Part shown: positions 20,721 to 30,763 of the stretch, in pieces | Layout: every line of letters begins with the position of its first letter | Position numbering within the stretch: the stretch's first letter is position 1 | Source of the DNA: Prochlorococcus sp. AG-686-J21 | GTDB taxonomy: Bacteria; Cyanobacteriota; Cyanobacteriia; PCC-6307; Cyanobiaceae | Direction: 5' to 3' | DNA length: 64,000 nt | Assembly (NCBI GenBank): GCA_003210285.1 | Contig: QCVS01000006.1 | Coordinates: 1 to 64,000 of the forward strand | Program-made: the position numbers and the translations under genes | The notes under the pieces: generated by a model | The model's input: only the letters and a program-made list of their open reading frames with translations | Told to the model about the DNA's origin: nothing | Database searches by the model: none

Positions 20721-21113
20721 TTGAATTATATTTCTCAAGCAAATAAATATCAAATATTAAGATTTTGTATCTCAGGGTTAATTGCAACATTTATAAATTT
20801 CTTAGTATTTAATTCATTTTATTTAATTTTTAAAAACATAATATTTGCTTCCATATTTGGCTATTCGACAGGACTCTTATCATCGTTTATTTTTGCAAAA
20901 ATTTGGGTTTTTAGAGATAATTCACAAAAAAAAATAATTAGATCTTTTTTTATTTTTTGTTTTATTTACTTTTTAGGAGGTTTAGAGATGTCCCTAATAA
21001 TTATTTTTTTGAATCGTTTGATTGATAATTATAAGATTGCTTGGTTGATAGGAGCATTTATTGGAGCCTTAAATAATTATTTAGGTTCAAAATATTTTTT
21101 GTTTAAGAAGTAA
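20721..21113 (+). CDS. GtrA-family membrane protein
   Basis: The 130 residues form four predicted membrane helices, with the GtrA hallmarks RFCISGLIATFINFLVF at the N-terminus and a C-terminal NNYLGSKYFLFKK. Family members are thought to flip lipid-linked sugars or act in polysaccharide and teichoic-acid decoration. No glycosyltransferase partner is adjacent. The start is a TTG at 20721. No ATG occurs before the first helix. It is convergent with the GNAT gene, 1 bp apart. Confidence 0.8.
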   Translation: MNYISQANKYQILRFCISGLIATFINFLVFNSFYLIFKNIIFASIFGYSTGLLSSFIFAKIWVFRDNSQKKIIRSFFIFCFIYFLGGLEMSLIIIFLNRLIDNYKIAWLIGAFIGALNNYLGSKYFLFKK

Positions 21114-21114
21114 T

Positions 21115-21570
21115 TTATATTTCGTGAACTAATAGATTTTGTGAAGCAACTTCTTTGAAATCAACTTGAGAATAAAACCTTTTTTTGCTTGTAGTCATTA
21201 AATATATTTTCTTTGTATGTTTTATTTCCTTTGATTCTAAAAGATTTTTTACAATCATCTTGCCGTAACCTTTCCCTTGATGATTTTGATCAATTACTAT
21301 ATCCCATAGAACGCCTCTATAAACACCATCTGACAAAGCTCTCCCAAAACCAACTGGTTCATTATTGGACCAAATACTTACAATAACATCGCTATTAGCA
21401 AGGCATTTTTTAAGGTCTTTAATTTTTCTATTTTTAGCCCAAAATGCATTACGATGTAAAAATTTCTGAAGTTTAATTAATCCTTTCGTGGGTTTGAGAT
21501 TAGGACCTAATCCAAATAATCTTAATCCAAGAGCACCTTTTGAATGCTTAATTAAAAATACTGGTTTCAT
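21115..21570 (-). CDS. GNAT-family N-acetyltransferase (Ycf52-like)
   Basis: The 151 residues (from the ATG at 21570) contain the acetyl-CoA-binding motif A as IDQNHQGKGYGKMIV and the motif B region KIYLMTTSKKRFYSQVDF. The start of the domain, LQKFLHRNAFWAKNRK, resembles the cyanobacterial/plastid Ycf52 group, related to the plant chloroplast NSI/SNAT acetyltransferases. A GTG at 21636 would add 22 residues and cannot be excluded. The acceptor could be a protein or an amine. Head-to-head with secA. Confidence 0.8.
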   Translation of the reverse strand: MKPVFLIKHSKGALGLRLFGLGPNLKPTKGLIKLQKFLHRNAFWAKNRKIKDLKKCLANSDVIVSIWSNNEPVGFGRALSDGVYRGVLWDIVIDQNHQGKGYGKMIVKNLLESKEIKHTKKIYLMTTSKKRFYSQVDFKEVASQNLLVHEI

Positions 21571-21704
21571 AAGTTTGGAAATTCTAAAATTTTTGAGAGA
21601 AATGTAATAACTTCTTTGGTAACTTTGATTTAACACCTTAATCGATAACTTTTAAAAAAATAAAAAGATATACGATATACTCATTTAGTTGTAACGCACT
21701 AATT

Positions 21705-21710
21705 TATAAT
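21705..21710 (+). promoter_or_regulatory. secA promoter -10 and strong ribosome site
   Basis: TATAAT at 21705-21710 lies 38 bp before the secA ATG. AGAGGA at about 21734-21739 is a good Shine-Dalgarno sequence, unusual in this window where most genes lack one. It supports the start at 21749. Confidence 0.5.
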
Positions 21711-21748
21711 GGTTGTAATAGGATTAATTTTTTAGAGGACAAACAATT

Positions 21749-24580
21749 ATGCTCAAACTTTTGTTGGGAGACCCGAATACACGAAAGTTAAAGAGATATC
21801 AACCAATAGTTGAAGAAATAAACTTACTAGAAGAGGAAGTATCTATATTAACTGATGATGAATTAAGGAATGAGACTCATAATCTTAAATCAACCATCTC
21901 ATTAGAGTTAAATATTAAAAAACAAAAGGAGCTATTAGAAGAAATATTACCAAAAGCTTTTGCAATCGTCAGAGAGGCAAGTAAAAGAGTTTTAGAAATG
22001 CGTCATTTTGATGTCCAATTAATTGGTGGGATGGTTCTACATGAAGGTCAAATTGCTGAGATGAAAACTGGAGAAGGTAAAACTCTCGTTGCAACTCTTC
22101 CTTGTTATCTCAATGCTTTAACTGGTAAAGGTGTACACGTTGTTACTGTAAATGATTACTTAGCTCGAAGAGATGCTGAGTGGATGGGACAAGTGCATCG
22201 TTTTTTGGGATTATCAGTTGGTTTAATTCAGCAAGATATGAGTCCTTCCGAAAGGAAAAAAAACTATGCATGTGACATAACTTATGCCACTAATTCTGAA
22301 TTAGGATTTGATTATTTGAGGGATAATATGGCTACTGAAATCGAAGAAGTAGTTCAAAGAAAATTTAATTATTGCGTTATAGATGAAGTAGACTCAATTT
22401 TAATTGACGAAGCAAGAACTCCTCTAATAATTTCTGGTCAAATTGAAAGGCCACAAGAAAAATATCAAAAAGCGGCACAATTATCATTGTCTCTAATTAA
22501 GGCGAAGGAGTTGAGTAAAGATGGTGTTGATCCAGAGGGTGATTATGAAGTTGACGAAAAACAACGTAGTTGCATATTAACTGATCAAGGATTTGCCAAA
22601 TGTGAAGAGTCCCTGAAGGTGAATGATTTATATAATCCTAAAGACCCGTGGGCCCATTACATCACTAATGCTTTAAAAGCTAAAGAATTATTCGTTAAAG
22701 ATGTAAATTACATAATTAAAAAAGATGAAGCAGTAATAGTTGATGAATTTACAGGAAGAGTTATGCCTGGAAGAAGATGGAGTGATGGACAACATCAAGC
22801 AATCGAGGCAAAAGAAGGTCTTAAAATTCAGCCTGAAACCCAAACATTAGCATCTATAACGTATCAGAACTTTTTCCTTTTATATCCAGGATTGGCTGGT
22901 ATGACAGGAACTGCTAAGACCGAAGAGGTGGAATTTGAAAAAACTTATAAATTAGAGTCAACAGTTGTTCCAACTAACCAGATAAGGAAGAGGCAAGATT
23001 GGGCTGATCAAGTTTTTAAGACAGAACTCGGAAAATGGAAAGCGGTCGCCAATGAGACAGCAGAAATACATAGGAACGGCAGACCTGTTTTGGTAGGTAC
23101 AACAAGTGTCGAAAAAAGTGAGTTATTAAGTAAACTTCTTTTCGATCAGCAAATCCCACATAATTTGCTAAATGCAAAACCAGAAAATGTAGAACGCGAG
23201 GCGGAAATCGTAGCTCAAGCCGGAAGATCAGGTGCTGTCACTATTGCAACAAATATGGCTGGAAGAGGAACTGATATTATTCTTGGTGGTAATAGCGACT
23301 ATATGGCAAGGCTAAAATTAAAAGAGACTTTAATGCCCTTACTTGTCAAGCCAGATAATGAGCATAAGCCGCCAATACCTCAGCAAAGAAATTTAAAAGA
23401 AGGGGGAGGTTTTTCTGCAAAGGTTGACTCAATTTCAAATAAGAATACTAAAAGTGGTGTAGATAGTCTTTTCCCATGTCAGTTAGGCGAAGATATCATA
23501 AGAAAACTATCTTTATTATCCAATGAACTTGTAAAGAATTGGGGAGATAGAAGCTTAACAATTCTGGAATTAGACGATAAAATTGCTACTGCTGCTGAAA
23601 AAGCTCCAACTGAAGATAAACTAATACAATCTTTGAGAGAATCTCTATCAGAGGTGAAAAATGCATATGAAAAGGTATTAATTAATGAAGAAGAAAATGT
23701 TAGAAATGCTGGAGGTCTTCATGTCATAGGAACTGAAAGGCATGAGTCAAGAAGAGTTGATAATCAACTTAGAGGAAGAGCAGGTAGACAAGGAGATCTT
23801 GGAAGTACCAGATTCTTTTTATCTTTGGAAGATAATTTATTAAGGATATTTGGAGGAGATAGGGTAGCAAACTTAATGAACGCTTTTAGGGTAGATGAAG
23901 ATATGCCTATTGAGTCAGGAATGCTTACTAGATCCTTAGAAAGTGCTCAGAAGAAAGTCGAGACTTATTATTACGACATTAGAAAACAAGTTTTTGAATA
24001 TGATGAGGTAATGAATAATCAAAGAAAAGCAGTTTATAATGAGAGATTAAGAGTTTTAAAAGGGAATGATTTGAAGAAACAAGTCATAGGGTATGGAGAA
24101 AGAACAATGGAAGAAATTGTAGAAGCTTATATTAATCCTGATTTACCTCCAGAAGAATGGGATATTGATCAGTTAATTTCTAAAGTAAAAGAATTCATTT
24201 ATTTATTAAATGATCTTAAATCAACAGATGTTAGTGTGTTATCTCTTGAAGAACTAAAGAATTATCTTCAAGAGCAATTACGTATTGCATATGATTTGAA
24301 GGAAGCTCAAATAGATCAATTTCGTCCGGGTTTAATGAGGGAAGCTGAAAGGTTTTTTATCCTTCAACAAATTGACAATTTATGGAGAGAACATCTTCAA
24401 TCTATGGATTCTTTAAGAGAATCAGTAGGATTAAGAGGTTATGGTCAAAAGGACCCCTTGATTGAATATAAAAATGAAGGTTATGATATGTTTCTTGAAA
24501 TGATGACTAATATGAGAAGAAATGTCATTTACTCAATGTTTATGTTTCAACCTAAAAGTGAAAAAGAAACTAATAATTAA
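21749..24580 (+). CDS. secA: preprotein translocase ATPase SecA
   Basis: Motor that pushes unfolded preproteins through SecYEG, serving plasma and thylakoid membranes in cyanobacteria. The 943 residues contain Walker A within [14 protein letters not shown] (about 105-113), the [13 protein letters not shown] motif (about 211-225), GMTGTA and the GRAGRQGD helicase motif VI. The C-terminus ends in [11 protein letters not shown] and lacks the zinc-binding SEC-C cysteines that bind SecB in proteobacteria, as usual for cyanobacteria, which lack SecB. It is convergent with cysE, 7 bp apart. Confidence 0.98.
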   Translation: MLKLLLGDPNTRKLKRYQPIVEEINLLEEEVSILTDDELRNETHNLKSTISLELNIKKQKELLEEILPKAFAIVREASKRVLEMRHFDVQLIGGMVLHEGQIAEMKTGEGKTLVATLPCYLNALTGKGVHVVTVNDYLARRDAEWMGQVHRFLGLSVGLIQQDMSPSERKKNYACDITYATNSELGFDYLRDNMATEIEEVVQRKFNYCVIDEVDSILIDEARTPLIISGQIERPQEKYQKAAQLSLSLIKAKELSKDGVDPEGDYEVDEKQRSCILTDQGFAKCEESLKVNDLYNPKDPWAHYITNALKAKELFVKDVNYIIKKDEAVIVDEFTGRVMPGRRWSDGQHQAIEAKEGLKIQPETQTLASITYQNFFLLYPGLAGMTGTAKTEEVEFEKTYKLESTVVPTNQIRKRQDWADQVFKTELGKWKAVANETAEIHRNGRPVLVGTTSVEKSELLSKLLFDQQIPHNLLNAKPENVEREAEIVAQAGRSGAVTIATNMAGRGTDIILGGNSDYMARLKLKETLMPLLVKPDNEHKPPIPQQRNLKEGGGFSAKVDSISNKNTKSGVDSLFPCQLGEDIIRKLSLLSNELVKNWGDRSLTILELDDKIATAAEKAPTEDKLIQSLRESLSEVKNAYEKVLINEEENVRNAGGLHVIGTERHESRRVDNQLRGRAGRQGDLGSTRFFLSLEDNLLRIFGGDRVANLMNAFRVDEDMPIESGMLTRSLESAQKKVETYYYDIRKQVFEYDEVMNNQRKAVYNERLRVLKGNDLKKQVIGYGERTMEEIVEAYINPDLPPEEWDIDQLISKVKEFIYLLNDLKSTDVSVLSLEELKNYLQEQLRIAYDLKEAQIDQFRPGLMREAERFFILQQIDNLWREHLQSMDSLRESVGLRGYGQKDPLIEYKNEGYDMFLEMMTNMRRNVIYSMFMFQPKSEKETNN

Positions 24581-24592
24581 TTCGAAATTAAT
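24576..24592. terminator. small inverted repeat between convergent secA and cysE
   Basis: ATTAATT-CGA-AATTAAT is a perfect 7-bp stem with a 3-nt loop, overlapping both stop codons in the 7-bp gap. It might act in both directions, but it is entirely AT apart from the loop and lacks a long T-run. Confidence 0.3.
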
Positions 24593-25322
24593 CATCTCCT
24601 AAGAATTCTATAATTTCTTTGTCTTTTAGATTTTGAGCATCACCAACTTTAGAAATATCAATAGATTCTGAATTTACTAAGCATTGAAAGGTTTTTTCTA
24701 ATTTCAGAATTTGGGTCTCAAGTTGATCTATTCTATCCATTAAATTTTTAATTACATTAGCTTCGGCATCTGGTAAAGCAGAGTGTGCTAGAGGATTTAC
24801 TTTTACACCACTTTGATGAACTACTCTTCCTGGTATTCCAACAACAGTACTATTTTCTTCGACATTGCGAACAACGACTGATCCTGCGCCAATTCTAGTA
24901 TTTGGCCCAATTATTATAGAACCTAGAACTTTTGCTCCTGCTCCTACTACAACATTCTCCATTAATGTTGGATGCCGTTTGCCATGACTTTTACCAGTAC
25001 CTCCTAATGTCACCCCTTGATAAAGTAAGCAGTTATTACCAATTTCAGCTGTTTCGCCGATGACAACACCCATGCCATGATCTATAAAAACTTTTTCCCC
25101 GATTTTGGCACCGGGATGTATTTCTATTCCTGTGAATAATCTATTTAAATGACTTAATAATCTCGGAATTAAAGGTAATTTTAATATCCATAGTTTATGG
25201 GTCAACCTATGAAGGATAATTGATTGGAAACCAGGATAGCAAAGAAAAATTTCTAGAATTCCTCTTGCTGCAGGATCTCTTTCTCTTATTATCTCAATAT
25301 CTGACTTGAAAGTTCTTAGCAT
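24588..25322 (-). CDS. cysE: serine O-acetyltransferase
   Basis: Makes O-acetylserine, the acceptor for sulfide in cysteine synthesis. The 244 residues have the N-terminal helical domain and a left-handed beta-helix of hexapeptide repeats, with the catalytic blocks DHGMGVVIGETAEIG and QGVTLGGTGKSHGKRHPT. The C-terminal tail is longer than usual and ends in EIIEFLGDD. A terminal Ile that could insert into O-acetylserine sulfhydrylase is not at the very end. It lies 3 bp downstream of a GntR-type regulator on the same strand. Confidence 0.96.
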   Translation of the reverse strand: MLRTFKSDIEIIRERDPAARGILEIFLCYPGFQSIILHRLTHKLWILKLPLIPRLLSHLNRLFTGIEIHPGAKIGEKVFIDHGMGVVIGETAEIGNNCLLYQGVTLGGTGKSHGKRHPTLMENVVVGAGAKVLGSIIIGPNTRIGAGSVVVRNVEENSTVVGIPGRVVHQSGVKVNPLAHSALPDAEANVIKNLMDRIDQLETQILKLEKTFQCLVNSESIDISKVGDAQNLKDKEIIEFLGDD

Positions 25323-25325
25323 GAT

Positions 25326-26315
25326 TTATTGATGAATTACTCCTATCTCTGTCTTTAAATGATTTATAGTTTTGATGCTCAAATAATTTTTTGCACATAT
25401 TATTTGTGGTGCTCTCATCAATTGCGAACGATTTTTAAACAGAGTATTTTCAATAACGGATAAACTAGGACCATCGCATACTATTTGATTGGAAGCTTTT
25501 AAAAGGGCTAATAATCTACTACTGTTATCCGAGATGGTAGTCATAAGTACTATATCACTTCCTCTCATGCTATGTATGATAATTTCTGCGGCTCTTAATA
25601 GACCAGGGCTGATGCTTACAATACCTACACAACTCCCAGGTTTTAATTCTTTGATAATTTTTAATTCTTTCTGAAAGTCGCTCAAATCAACTGCAATAGC
25701 TCTAACTCTATATTGTTTTGCTAATTTTTCTAAGGGTTGTAAAAAATATCTACTTGTGACTATTGTCCCATTATTGGAGTTGCAAAGAACTTTTTCTAAT
25801 TCTTCCATTGGGACAACCTCCACGGGGACGTTGATGTTTGGAGAGAGGTCTTCTGCAATTAACATAGAGGCACCTATATCTTCCCGAGGGGTACTAACTA
25901 TTATTCTTGATCCACATTTGATACGCCAATCAATTTCATTAGTCAAAAGATTTCTTGTTTCTTGAAGAGTTGATCCAAGTTTGATTAATTTATCTATTGC
26001 TTTTTTTGCCTCTAGATCAGGAGTGGTATTTATATTGTTTTTCGAATTAAAAGATTTTTTAAAATCTTCTTTTTTAAGATTATCTCTCACATAAATCCCT
26101 GATCCTGCTATAGCTTCAACAACTCCGTCCGTTTCTAGTTGTCTGTAAACTTTACTTATTGTATTGCGATGCAAACCTGTTAGCATCGCTAATTGTCTAG
26201 TACTAGGCAATCGATGACCTGGAGGATAATATCTAGCTGCAATAGCAAAGCAAATTTGATTATATAACTGTGTAGAAGCCGGAATATCAATTTCTTGTTT
26301 AATATGAAATCTCAC
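25326..26315 (-). CDS. GntR-family transcriptional regulator with unusual large C-terminal domain
   Basis: The 329 residues begin with a GntR winged helix (about 10-80). The phrase QLYNQICFAIAARYYPPGHRLPSTRQLA and the recognition-helix segment LHRNTISKVYRQLETDGVV are clear. The remaining 230 or so residues are not the aminotransferase domain of MocR nor the short YtrA tail. They contain alternating strands and helices (RIIVSTPREDIGASMLIAE, GTIVTSRYFLQPLEKL, CVGIVSISPGLLRAAEI) that look like a Rossmann or periplasmic-binding-like ligand fold. The start is a GTG at 26315. The 3-bp gap to cysE suggests one operon, so sulfur or serine metabolites are plausible ligands (inference). Confidence 0.8.
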   Translation of the reverse strand: MRFHIKQEIDIPASTQLYNQICFAIAARYYPPGHRLPSTRQLAMLTGLHRNTISKVYRQLETDGVVEAIAGSGIYVRDNLKKEDFKKSFNSKNNINTTPDLEAKKAIDKLIKLGSTLQETRNLLTNEIDWRIKCGSRIIVSTPREDIGASMLIAEDLSPNINVPVEVVPMEELEKVLCNSNNGTIVTSRYFLQPLEKLAKQYRVRAIAVDLSDFQKELKIIKELKPGSCVGIVSISPGLLRAAEIIIHSMRGSDIVLMTTISDNSSRLLALLKASNQIVCDGPSLSVIENTLFKNRSQLMRAPQIICAKNYLSIKTINHLKTEIGVIHQ

Positions 26316-26414
26316 TTTAGAAAAAACCTAATTAATTTCTTGTGTGTGCATGAATGCTACTTTAACATCCGTCAAAAATTTTGAATGAATTTCGTATTGT
26401 TGAAGTGCCTTAAA

Positions 26415-26987
26415 TTACCCTTCTTCTTTTTTAACTAAAGGTGTTTTTCTGGGACTTAAAAACATAATCATATTTCTACCTTCTCTTTTCGGCCTTTGTT
26501 GAACTTCTGACTGTTCTTCTAAATCATTAGCCATTTTTAAAAGGAGTGTTTCTGCTAAATTTGAGTGCTGAATTTCTCTACCTCTAAAAAAAACTGTACA
26601 TTTAACTTTATCGCCTGATTTTAAAAATCTAACAGCTTGACCTATTCTTACGTCATAATCATGCTTATCGATCTTATATCTCATTTTTACTTCTTTAACT
26701 TCAGTTTGGTGAGATTTTTTCTTTGTTTCTTTTGCTTTTTTTTCTTGCTCAAATTTATATTTTCCGTAATCCATAATCCTACAAACAGGTGGATTAGCTT
26801 TCTCGCTTACTAAAACCAAATCAAGACCTCTTTGATCAGCAATTTCTAGTGCTTTTATTCTATCAATAACTCCTAGTTGCTGCCCATCTGAATCAACAAC
26901 TCTTAGTTGAGGGTATTTTATTCGTTCGTTAATATTTGGGAGCTCTCTAACAGGAGCGCGGCGATCAAAGCGTGGACGTGGTGGCAT
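26415..26987 (-). CDS. infC: translation initiation factor IF-3
   Basis: Binds the 30S subunit and checks start-codon pairing. The 190 residues have the N-terminal domain with [21 protein letters not shown], a lysine-rich linker ([22 protein letters not shown] is the region around 95-116), and the C-terminal domain with [17 protein letters not shown]. The start is ATG, not the rare AUU used for autoregulation in enterobacteria. It follows miaA on the same strand by 54 bp. Confidence 0.97.
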   Translation of the reverse strand: MPPRPRFDRRAPVRELPNINERIKYPQLRVVDSDGQQLGVIDRIKALEIADQRGLDLVLVSEKANPPVCRIMDYGKYKFEQEKKAKETKKKSHQTEVKEVKMRYKIDKHDYDVRIGQAVRFLKSGDKVKCTVFFRGREIQHSNLAETLLLKMANDLEEQSEVQQRPKREGRNMIMFLSPRKTPLVKKEEG

Positions 26988-27041
26988 TCAGTTTTTTAAA
27001 TGATTGTTTTGATGATGAAAAAATCTACTTACTTTATAAAG

Positions 27042-27941
27042 TTAGCGTAAAGCATACTTTATATTGATTATTGCATCTTTTAGTAGGTTTTTGTTATTAA
27101 GCCATATTGGATTGTTCTTATTACGGAACCATGTTTTCTGTCTCTTAGCAAATTGGATTGTTTTTTTTGTTGTTAGTTCAATAGCTTCCTCAATCTTTAA
27201 ATTTTCCTTTATTACATCCTTGGCTTCTTTATATCCAATCGTTTCAAGCAAAGGTAAATTTGATCCATATTGATTAATAATATTTTCGGTCTCATCTATA
27301 ATTCCAACTTCAAACATATTTTTTGTCCTTTTGAAAATTCGTTCTTTTAAATCTTCTCTATCTAGACCTAATTCTAATATTTTCCATGGGGGAGGGTTTT
27401 GGAATGTTTGAGATGACATTGGTTTACCTGTTAAATAAAAGACCTCTAAAGCTCTTATTGTTCTAACTTGATCAGCGTAATTAATTTTTTTTGTTAAGAC
27501 AGGATCACAAATTTTTAAAAGATCCCAACATTTTTCTTGACCTAATTTTTCGAATTGTGACCTTAAGGCTTTTTGAGGAGGTACATCCGGAGCAAAGAAT
27601 CCCTTTATTATTGAATTCATATATAGTCCGCTACCGCCTACTAGAAAGGGAATTCTTTTTTGATTAAGTTCTCGATTTATTGAATTTGTAGCAATTTCTT
27701 GAAATTTTTTAGCATTTACTTGGCTAGAGGGTTCTTCAAGATCTATTAGAAAATGCTTTATTATTTTTTGTTGTTCTTTATTTGGCTTTGCTGTGCCTAT
27801 ATCCATATTTCGATAAAGTTGCCTCGAGTCGACATTATGTATATTGATATTAAAATATTTAGCAATGTCTATTCCTAGCTCAGTTTTGCCACTCGCTGTA
27901 GGCCCGATTAAAACTATTACTAATGGTTTTGGTGGGAACAT
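27042..27941 (-). CDS. miaA: tRNA dimethylallyltransferase
   Basis: Adds a dimethylallyl group to A37 of tRNAs that read UNN codons. The 299 residues show the P-loop [11 protein letters not shown] (13-23), the [16 protein letters not shown] substrate block, LVGGSGLYM and the C-terminal RQKTWFRNK motif. The length is normal. It is upstream of infC on the same strand and divergent from gyrB across 153 bp. Confidence 0.97.
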   Translation of the reverse strand: MFPPKPLVIVLIGPTASGKTELGIDIAKYFNINIHNVDSRQLYRNMDIGTAKPNKEQQKIIKHFLIDLEEPSSQVNAKKFQEIATNSINRELNQKRIPFLVGGSGLYMNSIIKGFFAPDVPPQKALRSQFEKLGQEKCWDLLKICDPVLTKKINYADQVRTIRALEVFYLTGKPMSSQTFQNPPPWKILELGLDREDLKERIFKRTKNMFEVGIIDETENIINQYGSNLPLLETIGYKEAKDVIKENLKIEEAIELTTKKTIQFAKRQKTWFRNKNNPIWLNNKNLLKDAIINIKYALR

Positions 27942-28046
27942 ATGTGATTTTTTGGAAGAAATATTCGATTCATATGATTAAAGTGATTAAATTTTGCATT
28001 TACTTCAAGCCTTTCTCTTATACCGATGGTAAATTTAATGAAACGC

Positions 28047-28070
28047 CTTTTAAAAATAACATTTTAAAAG
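28047..28070 (+). promoter_or_regulatory. perfect inverted repeat in the gyrB leader
   Basis: CTTTTAAAA and TTTTAAAAG form a perfect 9-bp inverted repeat with a 6-nt spacer. It is followed by a T-rich run and ends 24 bp before the gyrB ATG. It could be an operator, a leader hairpin or simply AT-rich promoter DNA. No function is shown. Confidence 0.4.
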
Positions 28071-28094
28071 TTTTATTTTTACTTTTTATATTAA

Positions 28095-30062
28095 ATGAGT
28101 GAGGAAAAAAGATCTAATAAAATCTCTAATGACTATGGTGCTGATCAGATACAGGTTTTAGAGGGTTTAGAACCTGTTCGTAAACGACCAGGTATGTATA
28201 TTGGTTCGACTGGTCCAAGAGGGTTGCATCATTTAGTATATGAAGTCGTAGACAATTCTGTAGATGAAGCACTAGCTGGTCATTGTGATCATATTGAGAT
28301 AGTTCTTAAAGATGATGGATCAGCTTTGATTTCAGATAATGGGAGGGGTATTCCTACAGATATTCATCCAAGAACAGGTAAAAGTGCTCTGGAAACTGTT
28401 CTTACTGTTCTTCATGCAGGGGGGAAATTTGGAAGTGGTGGATATAAAGTTTCAGGAGGATTACATGGTGTCGGAATCTCTGTTGTTAATGCTTTAAGTG
28501 AGTGGGTGAATGTTACTGTTTTAAGAGATGGTAGTGAGTTTAATCAAAGATTTGAGAAAGGAATTGCAAAAGGTGAATTAAAATCCCAAAAACAGCAAAA
28601 TAAACCATTTAGAAAAGGTACAACAATTTGTTTTAAGCCAGATACAACGATATTTACTGATGGTATTGAATTTGATTATGCTCTTTTATCATCAAGATTA
28701 AGAGAATTGGCTTATCTTAATGGCGGCGTCAAAATTATATTTAGAGATGAGAGGCAGAAATTATCGGATGATTCTTTCAAAGAAGAAATTTATTTATATG
28801 ATGGTGGCATTAAAGAATATGTTGAGTACATAAATAAAGAAAAGGAATCTATTCATTCTGAGGTTATTTATGTCGATTCACAAAAAGATAATGTTTACGT
28901 AGAGGCAGCTTTACAATGGTGTTCGGATGTTTATTCAGACAACATATTAGGTTTTGCAAATAATATCAGAACGATAGATGGAGGCACACATATAGATGGT
29001 TTAAAAACAGTATTGACTAGAACTTTTAATGCTATCGCGAAAAAAAGAGGTAAAAGAAAAGAAGTTGATAAAAATTTGTCAGGAGAAAATATAAGAGAAG
29101 GTTTGACGGTCGTATTATCTGTAAAAGTCCCAGAGCCAGAATTTGAAGGTCAAACAAAGACAAAATTGGGAAATACGGAAGTAAGAGGCATTGTTGACTC
29201 GCTCATAGGTGAATCATTAATTAAATATATGGAATTTAATCCTAATGTTTTTGATTTGATTCTAGAAAAAGCAATTCAATCTTTTAATGCGGCAGAAGCA
29301 GCGAAGAGAGCAAGGGATTTAGTAAGGAGAAAAAGTGTTCTTGAAAGTTCAACTTTGCCTGGTAAATTGGCAGATTGTAGCTCAAGAGATCCTTCAGGTG
29401 CAGAGATTTATATAGTTGAGGGTGATTCGGCTGGAGGTTCAGCTAAACAAGGAAGAGACAGGAGATTCCAGGCGATTTTACCTTTGAGAGGAAAAATATT
29501 AAATATTGAAAAAACAGATGATGCGAAAATATATAAAAATACAGAAATTCAATCCTTAATCACTGCTTTGGGGTTGGGTATAAAGGGTGAAGAGTTCAAT
29601 GTTAATTCTCTAAGGTATCATCGAGTTGTAATTATGACTGATGCAGACGTTGATGGGGCACATATTAGAACATTACTATTAACTTTTTTTTATCGTTATC
29701 AAAGAGATCTCGTTGAAAAAGGTTTCATATACATTGCATGTCCCCCTCTATATAAAGTTGAAAGAGGTAAAAATCATAAATATTGCTATAACGAAAATCA
29801 ATTGAAGAAAACGATAGAAGATTTCGGAGAAAAAGCTAACTATAATATTCAAAGATTTAAAGGTTTAGGTGAAATGATGCCCAAACAATTATGGGATACA
29901 ACAATGAATCCTCAGACCAGGATGATGAAAAGAGTAGAAATTGAAGATGCTTTAGAAGCAGATAGAATATTCAATATTTTGATGGGAGATAAGGTCGCAC
30001 CAAGAAGAGAGTTTATTGAAACTCATAGTGCGAATTTAGACATGGCGACATTAGATATATGA
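28095..30062 (+). CDS. gyrB: DNA gyrase subunit B
   Basis: ATPase subunit of the enzyme that introduces negative supercoils. The 655 residues have the GHKL ATPase motifs (EVVDNSVDEA, DNGRGIP, GGLHGVGISVVNALSEW), the transducer domain, then the TOPRIM domain with EGDSAGGSAKQGRDR at about 441-455 and DADVDGAH at about 514, and a C-terminal QRFKGLGEMMP motif. The length suits a form without the large enterobacterial insert. Its stop overlaps the next start by 4 bp (ATGA), so a small secreted protein gene is coupled to it. Confidence 0.98.
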   Translation: MSEEKRSNKISNDYGADQIQVLEGLEPVRKRPGMYIGSTGPRGLHHLVYEVVDNSVDEALAGHCDHIEIVLKDDGSALISDNGRGIPTDIHPRTGKSALETVLTVLHAGGKFGSGGYKVSGGLHGVGISVVNALSEWVNVTVLRDGSEFNQRFEKGIAKGELKSQKQQNKPFRKGTTICFKPDTTIFTDGIEFDYALLSSRLRELAYLNGGVKIIFRDERQKLSDDSFKEEIYLYDGGIKEYVEYINKEKESIHSEVIYVDSQKDNVYVEAALQWCSDVYSDNILGFANNIRTIDGGTHIDGLKTVLTRTFNAIAKKRGKRKEVDKNLSGENIREGLTVVLSVKVPEPEFEGQTKTKLGNTEVRGIVDSLIGESLIKYMEFNPNVFDLILEKAIQSFNAAEAAKRARDLVRRKSVLESSTLPGKLADCSSRDPSGAEIYIVEGDSAGGSAKQGRDRRFQAILPLRGKILNIEKTDDAKIYKNTEIQSLITALGLGIKGEEFNVNSLRYHRVVIMTDADVDGAHIRTLLLTFFYRYQRDLVEKGFIYIACPPLYKVERGKNHKYCYNENQLKKTIEDFGEKANYNIQRFKGLGEMMPKQLWDTTMNPQTRMMKRVEIEDALEADRIFNILMGDKVAPRREFIETHSANLDMATLDI

Positions 30063-30388
30063 TTAAAAATGTGATAAAAAATATTTGTTTAATTGGATTC
30101 GCTCTGATTGGTCCAATTACCTTACCTGCAGGAGGAATACAGAGGAATTTAAATGAATACAATATTCTTAATAGTTCCAAGGAAATCATATTAAGTGGAA
30201 ATTGTTCACTTTATACTTTTCCTAAAATTAACGCTAAAAAACTGTTGGTTCTTGATACCGGTTCTTCATTATCAGTTTTGCAAAAATGGGTAGTTAACGA
30301 AAATAATACTTGGGCACGAGTAGAATTGCTTACAAATCGATTTATTGAACATCCTAATACAACTAAAAGGGGTTGGATTAAAATATAG
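30059..30388 (+). CDS. small secreted SH3-like protein, function unknown
   Basis: The 109 residues start with a signal-peptide-like segment (IKNVIKNICLIGFALIGPITLPA, then GG), implying export. The rest resembles a bacterial SH3 domain: NCSLYTFPKINAKKLLVLDTGS followed by SLSVLQKWVV and a closing RGWIKI. Such domains often bind cell-wall peptides or mediate protein contacts. The ATG overlaps the gyrB stop by 4 bp, and the fluoride-channel gene follows 3 bp after its stop. No enzymatic residues are recognisable. Confidence 0.65.
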   Translation: MIKNVIKNICLIGFALIGPITLPAGGIQRNLNEYNILNSSKEIILSGNCSLYTFPKINAKKLLVLDTGSSLSVLQKWVVNENNTWARVELLTNRFIEHPNTTKRGWIKI

Positions 30389-30391
30389 AGT

Positions 30392-30763
30392 TTGGAATTA
30401 GATGGTGTTATTTATATTTTAGCAGGAAGCACTTTTGGGTTGATTTTAAGGATGTTTATAAATTATATTTCTGGGAGACAGAAAGTATTTTCTTCTAATA
30501 ACATTTTAATAGTAAATGTTTTAGCCTCCTTATTTTTGGGTATTTTCGTAGGTTTAAATATAATAAATAAGAATTTAACATTATTTTTTTTGGTTGGTTT
30601 TTTAGGTTGTCTAAGTACATTTTCTTCTTTTATATATCAGTTATTTAATTTGATTCAAAAAAGGAAATATGTAAAACTATTACTTTATTACGTTGAAGTT
30701 TTATCATTATCTTTTATATTTTTTTGTTTTGGATATTTTATTATTTTAATTTGGATACGATGA
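30392..30763 (+). CDS. crcB: fluoride ion channel CrcB/Fluc, first of a tandem pair
   Basis: Fluoride-exporting membrane channel that works as a dual-topology dimer. The 123 residues give four membrane helices. Family residues visible are Arg in LILRMF of helix 1, the pore Asn in LIVNVLASLFLG of helix 2 and the Phe-box STFSSF in GFLGCLSTFSSF of helix 3. The start is a TTG at 30392. No in-frame ATG precedes helix 1. The stop overlaps the second copy by 4 bp (ATGA), so equal expression of two partners is likely. Confidence 0.88.
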   Translation: MELDGVIYILAGSTFGLILRMFINYISGRQKVFSSNNILIVNVLASLFLGIFVGLNIINKNLTLFFLVGFLGCLSTFSSFIYQLFNLIQKRKYVKLLLYYVEVLSLSFIFFCFGYFIILIWIR

